This document shows, piece by piece, positions 1 through 5,867 of a stretch of DNA of 5,925 nucleotides (the stretch's first letter is position 1; each line of letters opens with the position of its first letter). Source of the DNA: Verrucomicrobia bacterium UBA3214 (GTDB taxonomy: Bacteria > Verrucomicrobiota > Kiritimatiellia > RFP12 > UBA1067); the NCBI GenBank assembly GCA_002363575.1, contig DEWI01000177.1:1-5925 (forward strand). Reading direction: 5' to 3'. Under the pieces are notes generated by a model, which made no database searches, was not told where the DNA came from, and worked only from the letters and a program-made list of their open reading frames with translations. The translations under genes and the position numbers were made by a program.

Positions 1-32
1 CGCGCGGGAGCGCGGCCCTCCCGAATCCATGA

Positions 33-46
33 CCGCGCGGGGTCGT
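33..46. repeat. Degenerate left-edge copy of the 22-bp-period palindrome
   Basis: This 14-nt segment lies exactly 22 nt upstream of the first good copy of the array. It keeps the GGGGTCG right half but has lost the GCGAC left arm, matching about 9 of 14 positions. The following 8-nt spacer (ATGCGGAA) ends in GGAA, like the canonical spacers. It reads as a decayed member at the array edge. The match is partial, so the in-register position is the main support. Confidence 0.4.
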
Positions 47-54
47 ATGCGGAA

Positions 55-200
55 GCGACTAGGGTCGCCCGCGAAAGCGACAGGAGTCGCCTGTTAAAGC
101 GACAGGAGTCGCCAGGGAAAGCGACTGGGGTCGCCTGCAAAAGCGACTGGGGTCGCCTGGGGAAGCGACCGGGGTCGCCGGCGCTTGCGACTGGAGTCGC
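55..200. repeat. Array of seven 14-bp palindromes at an exact 22-bp period
   Basis: Seven copies of GCGACNGGRGTCGC start at 55, 77, 99, 121, 143, 165 and 187. The outer arms GCGAC/GTCGC are invariant. The four central bases vary: TAGG, AGGA, AGGA, TGGG, TGGG, CGGG and TGGA. The 8-nt spacers differ in sequence but never in length: CCGCGAAA, CTGTTAAA, CAGGGAAA, CTGCAAAA, CTGGGGAA and CGGCGCTT. Copies 1-6 are preceded by AA and followed by C. A 22-bp period is close to two helical turns, so all dyads face the same side of the DNA. The period is not a multiple of 3 and no good gene overlaps it, so it is non-coding. It lies downstream of nth and could be a cooperative protein-binding array, an iteron-like element or a set of RNA hairpins. 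Its function is unknown. Confidence 0.9.
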
Positions 201-206
201 AAGCGC
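181..206. repeat. Extended 11-bp perfect hairpin at the nth-proximal array copy
   Basis: In the last copy of the array the dyad extends outward. GCGCTTGCGAC at 181-191 is fully complementary to GTCGCAAGCGC at 196-206, around the 4-nt loop TGGA. In the direction of nth transcription (minus) this is the first array hairpin met after the nth stop codon at 361. It could stabilise or end that transcript, but no U-tract follows, so it is not a standard intrinsic terminator. Confidence 0.75.
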
Positions 207-208
207 AA

Positions 209-224
209 TGGACCGGAAAGTCGG
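209..224. repeat. Degenerate right-edge copy of the palindrome
   Basis: The segment carries GAC at 211-213, exactly where the eighth left arm should fall, and GTCG at 220-223, displaced by 2 nt. This is a decayed copy with a small insertion in its centre (GAC, six bases, GTC). Together with the degenerate copy at 33-46 it frames the seven intact copies, as in arrays that decay from their ends. Confidence 0.3.
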
Positions 225-293
225 TGAAACCGCCCTTTGCGCCATATAAACGGCGAACAATGCGGGAGGGGAGCGCGCTGCGGCGCGCGGGGG

Positions 294-325
294 GATCAGG
301 AAAGGCGCGCAGCGCGAGCAAAAGG
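294..325. repeat. Partial duplicate of the nth 3' end, copy A
   Basis: Positions 294-312 match 359-377 at 18 of 19 bases. Positions 311-325 match 381-395 at 13 of 15, with a 5-nt length difference in between. Copy B contains the last codons and stop of nth. Copy A lies just downstream and in one minus frame still reads an Ala-Arg-Leu-Ser-stop ending. It looks like a local duplication or recombination scar, not a gene. Confidence 0.7.
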
Positions 326-358
326 TAGCAAAGTTTCAACCTCGCCGCTACACCGCCA

Positions 359-395
359 GATCAAGAAAGGCGCGCAGGGCGGCGCGTGCAAAAGG
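359..395. repeat. Partial duplicate of the nth 3' end, copy B
   Basis: This is the partner of the direct repeat at 294-325 and spans the nth stop codon (361-363) and its final codons. Because it lies inside the intact gene, it is probably the parent copy. The left edges of the two copies are 65 nt apart and the right edges 70 nt apart, because of the 5-nt indel. Confidence 0.7.
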
Positions 396-1077
396 CGGCG
401 ACCGGGCAGCCGTCGCACTTCTGGCGCTGCGGGAGGCAGCGCGTCTGGCCGAAGGAAACGATGATGCTGTTCCAGGTCTTCCAGTATTTTCGGGGAAGGA
501 TGCGGCGAAGCGTCATTTCCGTTTCGAGCGGTTTCGAGGTTCTGACGATATCCAGCCAATTGCAAATGCGGTGCACATGGACATCGACGCATATCGCCGG
601 CAGATCGAAGCCGACGGCGACAGTGAGATTGGCCGTCTTGCGGCCGACGCCCGGCAGCTCGCAAAGCTCTTCCACCGTGTGCGGCAAGACGCCGCCGAAG
701 CGCTCTTGAAGCGCGCGCGGCAGTTCCTTCAGATGGCGCGCTTTTTCGCGGAAAAACCCCACCGGATAGACAAGGCGCTCGATTTCCCCGCAAGAAAGGC
801 GCTCGAGATCGCCCGGCGCGAACACCTCGCCGCGCGCCGTTGCGAACAGCCGGCGCACCGCGCCGGCCGTGCAGGCGTCTTTCGTGCGCGCGGAGAGGAT
901 GGTCGCGACAAGCACGCAGAACGGGTCGCGCGTCTGCGCCTCCACCAGCTCGACGACGGGCGAAGGATGCGCTGCGAATTCGGCGCGCAGCGCGCGGTCG
1001 ATCGCCGCGATTTCCTCCTTGGTGCGCGTGCCTTCGCGGCCTAGAAGATTCTGTCGATCACGCTTATGTATTTCCAT
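361..1077 (-). CDS. nth: Endonuclease III (DNA glycosylase/AP lyase)
   Basis: This is a base-excision repair enzyme that removes oxidised pyrimidines and cleaves at the abasic site. The 238-residue product has all family hallmarks. The helix-hairpin-helix is LPGVGRKTAN (141-150), containing the catalytic lysine (K147, equivalent to E. coli K120). The catalytic aspartate lies in CVDVHVHR (D165, equivalent to D138). The C-terminal [4Fe-4S] motif C-X6-C-X2-C-X5-C uses C214, C221, C224 and C230. The N-terminal motif reads ILSARTKD where E. coli has LLSAQATD, a common alternative in other bacteria. The ATG at 1077 overlaps the upstream AsmA-like gene by 37 nt and has no clear ribosome site. A strong AAGGAGG (1020-1014) lies inside the reading frame with no ATG, GTG or TTG near it. 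E. coli Nth is 211 residues, so the first 20-25 residues may be extra. It is the last gene of the left operon. Confidence 0.95.
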   Translation of the reverse strand: MEIHKRDRQNLLGREGTRTKEEIAAIDRALRAEFAAHPSPVVELVEAQTRDPFCVLVATILSARTKDACTAGAVRRLFATARGEVFAPGDLERLSCGEIERLVYPVGFFREKARHLKELPRALQERFGGVLPHTVEELCELPGVGRKTANLTVAVGFDLPAICVDVHVHRICNWLDIVRTSKPLETEMTLRRILPRKYWKTWNSIIVSFGQTRCLPQRQKCDGCPVAAFCTRRPARLS

Positions 1078-2906
1078 TTCGGTTCGTATATGGAGCCTGA
1101 GGCCTTGAATTCGAGAAGGAGCTTGGTGAAGGGCCACGTCATCGGATGGATCACGGTGCCGAGCAGGGACTCGCTCTTGAGAAACTGCACGCGGAAAGTG
1201 AAATCGAGCTGGTCTTCGGCGATGTCGTAGCTGCCGGCGCCCTTGAGCGAGACCAGCCCGCCCTCGATGAACAGATTGGAGGTGGTGAAAACGCCGCGCT
1301 CTATCTTCCAGTCCGCCGACGCCTGGGATTGATTGACTATGTAGCCCACGCCCGGGACGTGCTCGGCGAGGAGTTTCGTAAGGCCCGCGAAGAGATTCAT
1401 CTGCAGGAGGTGGCCGTTCGTTATGCGCGTCGTGCCGCTGCCGCACAGGCTCGCGGCGACGTTCGTGACGAGATTCCCGGAAATCTCGAATTGCGAATTC
1501 ACCATGCCGTCGCGCCCTTCCAGATCGAGATCGAATATGTCCGCCAGCTCGTCGAGAGTGCCGTTGCGCATCTCGCCGCGCGCTGCGAACGTCATCTTCT
1601 CCTCGTCGAAGCCCGGCATGGAGATCAGCGCGCTGCCCTGGACTTCGCCGCCGTTCTTCCCAAGCACGCGGATATTCGCGAGCGTGAGCGAATCGCGGCT
1701 GAAAATCCAGTCCAGCGCCAGACTGCGCGTCTGGAAGCCGAAGACGCTGCCGCGCCAGAAGCGCGCGCCTCCCGCGAGGTCGTTCCAGCCGACGTCGGCG
1801 AGGCTGGTGCCGATATGGCCGTCGGCGGTGATTTCCGGCGCCGTCTCGCACTTGATGAAATCCAGCGTCGAAGGCGGCACTACGTCCACTATGCCGAGTA
1901 TGTCCGGGAGGTTCAGCTTCGAGACGGCGTTGAAATCCAGCCTGACGACGTCGTTGGTCATCGTCAAGCCGAGGCCGCCGCTCAGCTGCCGCCCCTTCGG
2001 ATCGAGCGCGACGGGCAGATCGACGCCGAAGCGCACGAAGAGATTGGTGCCGCGCGTCTTGACGTCGAGATCGAGCCGGCCTTCCGCGCGCGACATCGCG
2101 ACGCCGTTGTACTTCCCCATGTCCGGGCGCAGATCGAGTTTCATGCGGAAGTCGTTGTTGATAAGATTGACGTCAAACTCGCCGGCGGACACGACGGGAT
2201 TCGGGACTTCCGTGAATGCGTCGAAATACGGCATCGCCGAAGGTATGTCGAGCGCGAGCATCAGCGGGCGGATGTGCGCCTGCGTCGCAACGCCGCGGAC
2301 TTCGCCGTGCGCGCGCTGGCTGGCGAGGTCGATCTTGAAGAAGCCATCTTCTGCCACGCGGTCCTCCGCGTCTTCGGGCCAGACGACGTGGACATCGTCG
2401 AAGGAGATGGAGTTGCGGCGCACGGCCACCTGCGAAACGACTCTCGCAGGCCGCAGCCCGAGTATGTCGGGATTCGTCAAGACGAGCCGGAACGCCGGCA
2501 GGTCGGGCAGCTCCAGCTCGAGAGGCGCGTTGCGCTCGGTGTAAATCGGCAGATAGTAGCTCTCCGGAAGCCGCGGGTAGTACGCGCCGTCGATTTTCAC
2601 CGTCCGCGTGACGGGATTGACGGAAACCGCCGCCGCGCCGGCGACGGTCTTCGGCGCCTTCTCTTCGTCCAGGCTGTATGCGCGGATTCCGCGCAGCGTC
2701 ACGCCGCGCCGCAAATCGAAAGCCGCGCCGTCGCACCGTATCAACACTTCGTCGCTCGAAAGCCGATCCGTTATCGCTTTCAGCCACGAACGCGGCAAAG
2801 CCTGTTCGCGGAAGAACAGGCTCGCGATGAAAACCACGCACGCGACCAGCAGCCAGAACAACGCCCTGACCGCGGCGCGCTTCATTCTCCCTGGAAACTT
2901 GGACAC
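1041..2906 (-). CDS. AsmA-like inner-membrane-anchored protein
   Basis: This 621-residue protein begins with a basic N-terminus and one hydrophobic segment (about residues 11-32), followed by a long beta-rich periplasmic region. The last 170 residues or so resemble the AsmA-like C-terminal domain. They show FDLDLEGRDG near 458, NGHLLQMNLFAGLTKLL near 497, repeated amphipathic strands (ASADWKIERGVFTTSNL, then GAGSYDIAEDQLDFTFRVQFL), and a closing GSIYEPKWKY near 604. AsmA/TamB/YhdP relatives are bridge-like proteins linked to phospholipid transport to the outer membrane, so a diderm envelope role is inferred. The gene begins 13 nt after the encoded CCA end of tRNA-Glu if the GTG at 2906 is used, or 34 nt after it with the ATG at 2885 (614 residues, keeping the membrane segment). 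Neither start has well-spaced Shine-Dalgarno support. It is probably cotranscribed with the two upstream tRNAs and with nth. Confidence 0.85.
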   Translation of the reverse strand: MSKFPGRMKRAAVRALFWLLVACVVFIASLFFREQALPRSWLKAITDRLSSDEVLIRCDGAAFDLRRGVTLRGIRAYSLDEEKAPKTVAGAAAVSVNPVTRTVKIDGAYYPRLPESYYLPIYTERNAPLELELPDLPAFRLVLTNPDILGLRPARVVSQVAVRRNSISFDDVHVVWPEDAEDRVAEDGFFKIDLASQRAHGEVRGVATQAHIRPLMLALDIPSAMPYFDAFTEVPNPVVSAGEFDVNLINNDFRMKLDLRPDMGKYNGVAMSRAEGRLDLDVKTRGTNLFVRFGVDLPVALDPKGRQLSGGLGLTMTNDVVRLDFNAVSKLNLPDILGIVDVVPPSTLDFIKCETAPEITADGHIGTSLADVGWNDLAGGARFWRGSVFGFQTRSLALDWIFSRDSLTLANIRVLGKNGGEVQGSALISMPGFDEEKMTFAARGEMRNGTLDELADIFDLDLEGRDGMVNSQFEISGNLVTNVAASLCGSGTTRITNGHLLQMNLFAGLTKLLAEHVPGVGYIVNQSQASADWKIERGVFTTSNLFIEGGLVSLKGAGSYDIAEDQLDFTFRVQFLKSESLLGTVIHPMTWPFTKLLLEFKASGSIYEPKWKYISVIDRIF

Positions 2907-2919
2907 TTTGCGCGTTGGT

Positions 2920-2994
2920 TGGCAGCCCCTAGGAGAGTCGAACTCCTCTTGCCTGGATGAGAACCAGATGTCCTAGCCGATAGACGAAGGGGCC
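2920..2994 (-). tRNA. tRNA-Glu (anticodon CUC)
   Basis: The 75-nt minus-strand sequence folds as a cloverleaf. The acceptor GGCCCCT pairs with AGGGGCT (one terminal G-U), the discriminator is G, and CCA is encoded at 2922-2920. The anticodon loop TTCTCAT gives CTC, which decodes GAG. The T-arm contains GTTCGAC. It lies 6 nt after tRNA-Leu, almost certainly on the same precursor. Confidence 0.96.
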
Positions 2995-3000
2995 GTTTTG

Positions 3001-3085
3001 TGGTGCACCCGGTGGGATTTGAACCCACACACCTTGCGGCACCAGAACCTGAATCTGGCGTGTATGCCAATTTCACCACGGGTGC
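3001..3085 (-). tRNA. tRNA-Leu (anticodon CAG)
   Basis: This is an 85-nt class II tRNA with the long variable arm expected of leucine. The acceptor GCACCCG pairs with CGGGTGC, the discriminator is A, and CCA is encoded at 3003-3001. The anticodon stem CCAGA/TCTGG encloses TTCAGGT, giving CAG, which decodes CUG. The T-arm carries GTTCAAATC. It is the first transcribed element of the left operon. Confidence 0.97.
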
Positions 3086-3096
3086 TACGGGCGCAT

Positions 3097-3126
3097 ATTA
3101 TACCATATCGGCACTCGCCCCCGCAA
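3097..3126 (-). promoter_or_regulatory. Putative promoter of the tRNA-Leu/tRNA-Glu/asmA-like/nth operon
   Basis: On the minus strand a perfect TATAAT lies at 3102-3097, preceded by TGG to give an extended -10 (TGnTATAAT). It is 11 nt before the mature tRNA-Leu 5' end. A TTGCGG at 3126-3121, 18 nt upstream, is a weak -35. The 14-nt segment ATATGGTATAATAT (3108-3095) is identical to one upstream of tRNA-Ser. The start of transcription would fall near 3090. Confidence 0.75.
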
Positions 3127-3146
3127 GGGGGGTGCCGAACTTTTTT
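3109..3146 (+). terminator. Terminator-like hairpin facing against all genes
   Basis: CGGCAC (3109-3114) pairs with GTGCCG (3132-3137), and CCCCC (3118-3122) pairs with GGGGG (3127-3131) around a GCAA tetraloop. A 3-nt bulge (3115-3117) lies between the stems. Six T residues follow at 3141-3146 on the plus strand. This is a good intrinsic-terminator shape, but no plus-strand gene precedes it. It overlaps the -35 region of the tRNA-Leu promoter. It may stop antisense transcription into the HAD/EIIA/holA genes, or it may be a DNA-level element. Confidence 0.5.
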
Positions 3147-3201
3147 GCCGATTCGATTCCTCCCCCAGCCAACGCCCCCCGGCGCAGGCGCGGACGGCGG
3201 C

Positions 3202-3229
3202 AAAACCCCGCCGGCGGCGTCAAGCCGGC
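3202..3229 (-). terminator. Possible weak terminator of the holA/EIIA/HAD operon
   Basis: On the minus strand GCCGGC at 3229-3224 pairs perfectly with GCCGGC at 3215-3210 across an 8-nt loop. It is followed by GGGG and then four T residues (3205-3202). It starts 1 nt after the HAD stop codon. The T-tract is short and displaced by the G run, so the call is tentative. Rho-dependent termination is the alternative. Confidence 0.35.
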
Positions 3230-3230
3230 T

Positions 3231-3890
3231 TCACAATACGGCTTGCAGCTCGCGAAGGCATACGAAAAGAGCCGCGGGGTCATCCACCCGTCGGGTGGCG
3301 CGGGCGAGTTCCTCCGGCTTCCCGTAGCCCCACGAGACGCCGATGGACGCCATGCCGTTGGCGGCGGCGGCGGTGAAATCGCCCAGCGTATCGCCGACCA
3401 TGGCGCAATCGCCGGCCTGCCCGCCGGTCTCTTTCAAGGCGAGCGCGAGCAGCGCGGATTTCGTCAGCTTGCCTATCGCGTCGTCCTTGTGCATATCCGC
3501 CGCGTACAACCCCTCGAAGACGCCGTCCCAGCCGAAACGGCGCGCCATCGCCATTGCGCCGACGTAGCGCTTGTTCGTGGCGATGAAGACGCGCGCGCCG
3601 GCGTCTTTGAGCCGGCGCACGGCGTCGAGGACGCCCGGATATTCGCGGGTGAGCGGAAAGCCGTCGCAGTCGTAATGGCGCCCGAAACCTTCGCGCAGCG
3701 CCGCGGCCATGGCGTGGGTGCAGCCGGGAATCAGCTTGAAAGCCATTTCCTCGAGCGTCGGGCCGGCGACGAAATCGCGGTCGAAATTCTCGCACGTTAC
3801 GCCGAGATCGGCGAGCGCGGCTTTCCATGCGCGGCGGATATCGGCATCGGTGTCTGCGAGCGTGCCGTCGAGATCGAAAAACACTAGCAT
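3231..3890 (-). CDS. HAD-superfamily hydrolase, phosphoglycolate phosphatase-like
   Basis: This 219-residue cytoplasmic phosphatase has the four HAD motifs. Motif I is FFDLDGTL, with nucleophile D6 and acid/base D8. Motif II is FIATN (T105). The motif III lysine is probably K141, with K135 the alternative. Motif IV is MVGDTLGDF (D167 and D171). A helical C1-type cap occupies about residues 14-85. The length and DGTLADT/GDTLGDF sequences match the Gph-like subfamily, which dephosphorylates 2-phosphoglycolate, a product of repair of oxidised DNA ends. Other small phosphomonoester substrates are equally possible from sequence alone. The ATG at 3890 overlaps the end of the EIIA-like gene by 7 nt, suggesting translational coupling. 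It is the last gene of the right operon. Confidence 0.9.
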   Translation of the reverse strand: MLVFFDLDGTLADTDADIRRAWKAALADLGVTCENFDRDFVAGPTLEEMAFKLIPGCTHAMAAALREGFGRHYDCDGFPLTREYPGVLDAVRRLKDAGARVFIATNKRYVGAMAMARRFGWDGVFEGLYAADMHKDDAIGKLTKSALLALALKETGGQAGDCAMVGDTLGDFTAAAANGMASIGVSWGYGKPEELARATRRVDDPAALFVCLRELQAVL

Positions 3891-4600
3891 GCGAGTATCT
3901 CGTTTTCACAAAGCCTGACGGCTTCAAGGACGTCGTGCGGCGTGGCGACCGCGTCGAGCCGCTCCATCAAATCGGTGCCGTGCGCGAGGACGGCGAGGCG
4001 AGCGAGTATGCGCAGGTGGAGATCGTGGTCGGTGCAGCAGACGAGGAAAAAGTGCCGCGTGCCTTCGCCGCCGGGCGCGCCGAAAAAGACGTCGCGGCGC
4101 GCGCGCGCATACGCCACGAAAGTATCTTCGAAGAAATACGGATCGTGGTATTTCGGGTGCAGGAAGGCGGCGGCGTGGCCTATCGCCGTCGAAGCCGCCT
4201 CCTCGCGCTCGACAAGCGCCTTGTAGAAGCCTTCGCCGTCATAGACCAGCCCGGAGGAGATCGCGAGATCGGCCATGTCGCGCACGGCGCCGCCTTTCGT
4301 CTTCGAGCCAAGCTGCACGTCGATCGCGTCTTCGCGGAAGAGATCGGCCACTCTCCATTCGGCGCGCTGCCCCTTGGGCATCGCCTGTACGAACGCGCTG
4401 TGCCTGGCGTCCTGCTCCTTTTCGGCGCGCGCGAGCAAATCGCGCTGCGCCCATTCGTCGAGATCGCGATGCTCGAACCACCAGTCGCCGCCATGCTGGC
4501 TGGCGCGGATCTCGCCGCGCTGCGCGATATGCCGCAACTCGTTCGCGTCGATCTTGACGTGGCCGGCGGCGGCTTTCAGATTGAAGACTTCGCGGCTCAT
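3884..4600 (-). CDS. Helix-turn-helix/PTS EIIA-like fusion protein
   Basis: This 238-residue protein has two parts. Residues 1-50 resemble the excisionase/MerR-type DNA-binding module: a FNLKAAAGHV helix, DANELRHIAQRGEI as the recognition region, and a DWWFEHRDLDEW wing. Residues 80-238 resemble PTS EIIA of the fructose/PtsN type. The phosphorylatable histidine aligns with H148 in AAAFLHPKY (the usual form is GxAxPH, so the proline is replaced by leucine). A second family histidine lies in DHDLHLRILARLA (H195). PtsN-type EIIA proteins accept phosphate from HPr and act mainly as regulators. The HTH suggests a phosphorylation-controlled DNA-binding role, which is inference. The ATG overlaps the holA stop as ATGA, and GGGAGG (4613-4608) stands 7 nt upstream. 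No EIIB or EIIC gene is in the window. The domain assignment is by resemblance. Confidence 0.8.
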   Translation of the reverse strand: MSREVFNLKAAAGHVKIDANELRHIAQRGEIRASQHGGDWWFEHRDLDEWAQRDLLARAEKEQDARHSAFVQAMPKGQRAEWRVADLFREDAIDVQLGSKTKGGAVRDMADLAISSGLVYDGEGFYKALVEREEAASTAIGHAAAFLHPKYHDPYFFEDTFVAYARARRDVFFGAPGGEGTRHFFLVCCTDHDLHLRILARLAVLAHGTDLMERLDAVATPHDVLEAVRLCENEILAC

Positions 4601-5688
4601 CGCGCCGCCTCCCGCGAGGCGCGCGCAGGCCGCCGCAGCGCGCGCACGAGTTCTATCGCGATGGTATGCGCGAACGCCCCCTGCGTGGAAACAACGCGCT
4701 CGCGCAGCATCACGAAGCGCATGCGCGCGGTGCGCAGCTCCCCGAGCGTCCAGGCGCGCGAAGCCGCCGCGAGCTTCCCGGCCGTCCACGAGCCGAGGGC
4801 GCGCGCGTAGCTCTCCTCGCGCGCGTCCGCCTGCGCGCTCTTGTATTCGACGAGCTGGCGGAACGCGCGCTCGATCGTATTAGCCATGACGATTTCGTAG
4901 CCTTTGGTGTTTTCGTTTTCGGCCAGGCACTCCAGCGCCTTGGCTACGTTCCTCTCGTAGATGGCATCGACGACGCCCCAGCGCACAGGCTCTATGCCGG
5001 CGCCCGGCGACGTTATCGCATCCACGGCCGCGCGCGGCACTTTCGCCTTTTCCCCGCCGAGATACGTGCGAAGCTTCTCAAGCTCGCTGTAGATCGAGCG
5101 AGTATCGTCGCCAACTATCGCCAAGAAGCGCTCGAGCGCACCGCCCTCGAATTCGAGCCCCAGCTCTCCGGCGCGCTCGAGCGCGCGCTGGCGGCTTTCG
5201 CGCGCCGCCGCCGCGCCCTTCGCCTTCGCGAACACGACCGTCTCCGCGAAGGGGGCGAAAGTCTTCGCGAATTCGCTCGTCTGGAGGAGTGCGGGCGCGG
5301 AGATCACGAGCATCTGGCTCGCGGGCAGGCGCGCCTTCGCGATGCTCTTTGCGAAGTCCGCAAGCGCTTTTTTCACGGCTTCGCTTGTGCGCGGGCCCTT
5401 CGCCGCATCCTCGTCATCGGCCTTCTTCGGCTGGCCGCCCGGCAGGAAGTGGACGTTCTTCCACCATGTCGCCTTGACGGGAGAAAGGAACGGCGGCGTG
5501 AACACGCTCGCTTCGGCGCGCCGTATGTCTGCGAGCTGCTCTTCCTCCGTCTTCGAATTGCGGGAATCGACAACATCCAGCGCGTCGCCGGCGATCCCGC
5601 CGAGAGCGGCCTTCGCCGCTTCCGCGACAAGAAAATCGTCGGCGCCGATAATGATTTTGCAAATGCCGGCCGGAGAATCGCGATCCAT
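4597..5688 (-). CDS. holA: DNA polymerase III subunit delta
   Basis: The delta subunit opens the beta sliding clamp as part of the clamp-loader complex during DNA replication. The 363-residue product (E. coli delta is 343) opens with the divergent AAA+ start [19 protein letters not shown] (11-29). This is followed by the family segment [25 protein letters not shown] (58-82), in which the clamp-binding region is expected. [24 protein letters not shown] (188-211) is the most diagnostic delta motif (GxDxRxxxxELEKL). The rest is a helical collar domain. An acidic/lysine-rich insertion occurs at about 86-100. The start chosen is the ATG at 5688, with GGAG 10 nt upstream. A GTG three codons earlier is possible, and anything further upstream enters tRNA-Ser. 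The stop overlaps the next gene's ATG. It lies 23 nt after tRNA-Ser. Confidence 0.9.
   Translation of the reverse strand: MDRDSPAGICKIIIGADDFLVAEAAKAALGGIAGDALDVVDSRNSKTEEEQLADIRRAEASVFTPPFLSPVKATWWKNVHFLPGGQPKKADDEDAAKGPRTSEAVKKALADFAKSIAKARLPASQMLVISAPALLQTSEFAKTFAPFAETVVFAKAKGAAAARESRQRALERAGELGLEFEGGALERFLAIVGDDTRSIYSELEKLRTYLGGEKAKVPRAAVDAITSPGAGIEPVRWGVVDAIYERNVAKALECLAENENTKGYEIVMANTIERAFRQLVEYKSAQADAREESYARALGSWTAGKLAAASRAWTLGELRTARMRFVMLRERVVSTQGAFAHTIAIELVRALRRPARASREAAR
4608..4613 (-). promoter_or_regulatory. Ribosome binding site deciding the EIIA-fusion start
   Basis: GGGAGG lies 7 nt upstream of the ATG at 4600 on the minus strand. It supports this start over the in-frame ATG at 4789, which would sit deep inside holA. 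The site is within the last codons of holA. Confidence 0.7.
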
Positions 5689-5711
5689 CGTCTGCACGCT
5701 CCAAACGCTAT

Positions 5712-5799
<88 letters not shown>

Positions 5800-5802
5800 T
5801 GT

Positions 5803-5839
5803 AGAACGCGGGATATTATACCATATTTCCCCGCGTTCT
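5803..5839. repeat. 10-bp perfect inverted repeat enclosing the tRNA-Ser -10 box
   Basis: AGAACGCGGG at 5803-5812 is exactly complementary to CCCGCGTTCT at 5830-5839. The 17-nt centre (5813-5829) contains the -10 box of the tRNA-Ser promoter. The left arm covers the expected transcription start and leader, and the right arm covers the spacer and -35 region. This resembles a dyad operator or a cruciform-capable promoter. A terminator is unlikely because no T-run follows on either strand. Confidence 0.7.
5815..5826 (-). promoter_or_regulatory. Putative promoter of the tRNA-Ser/holA/EIIA/HAD operon
   Basis: A perfect TATAAT on the minus strand (5820-5815), preceded by TGG, makes an extended -10 box 15 nt before tRNA-Ser. 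The 14-nt ATATGGTATAATAT (5826-5813) is identical to the segment upstream of tRNA-Leu. No recognisable -35 stands at the normal distance, which fits an extended -10 promoter. Confidence 0.7.
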
Positions 5840-5840
5840 T

Positions 5841-5867
5841 GCGCCGCCTGCTTCCGCGCGGCGGCGC
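5841..5867. repeat. GC-rich inverted repeat near the right edge
   Basis: GCGCCGCC (5841-5848) is complementary to GGCGGCGC (5860-5867) around an 11-nt loop. No T-run follows on the plus strand, and on the minus strand it leads straight into the tRNA-Ser promoter dyad. It may terminate or insulate between divergent units, or be a remnant of GC-rich intergenic structure. Confidence 0.5.

Noticed and set aside
55..200. CRISPR array
   Set aside because: The repeats are only 14 bp with 8-nt spacers, far too short for repeats and spacers of CRISPR, and no cas gene is present.
94..339. Small minus-strand open frame across the palindrome array
   Set aside because: The 22-bp period shifts the reading frame in every unit, so no repeated peptide results. 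There is no ribosome site or plausible protein composition.
1078..1851. N-terminal extension of the nth frame
   Set aside because: The frame stays open upstream of 1077, but the sequence is a shadow of the AsmA-like gene. Nth homology begins well after the ATG at 1077.
1146..2960. A 604-codon plus-strand open frame opposite the AsmA-like gene
   Set aside because: It has no membrane segment or recognisable motif and is rich in Arg, Ala, Glu and Asp, as expected from the reverse complement of a GC-rich gene. The minus-strand frame has clear family sequence.
2882..3203. Short minus-strand frames across the tRNA-Leu/tRNA-Glu pair
   Set aside because: They are translations of tRNA genes with clear cloverleaf folds.
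3000..4810. Long plus-strand open frames opposite the HAD and EIIA-like genes
   Set aside because: They begin inside or next to tRNA-Leu and run antisense to genes with intact catalytic motifs. Their products are low-complexity and unrelated to any family I recognise.
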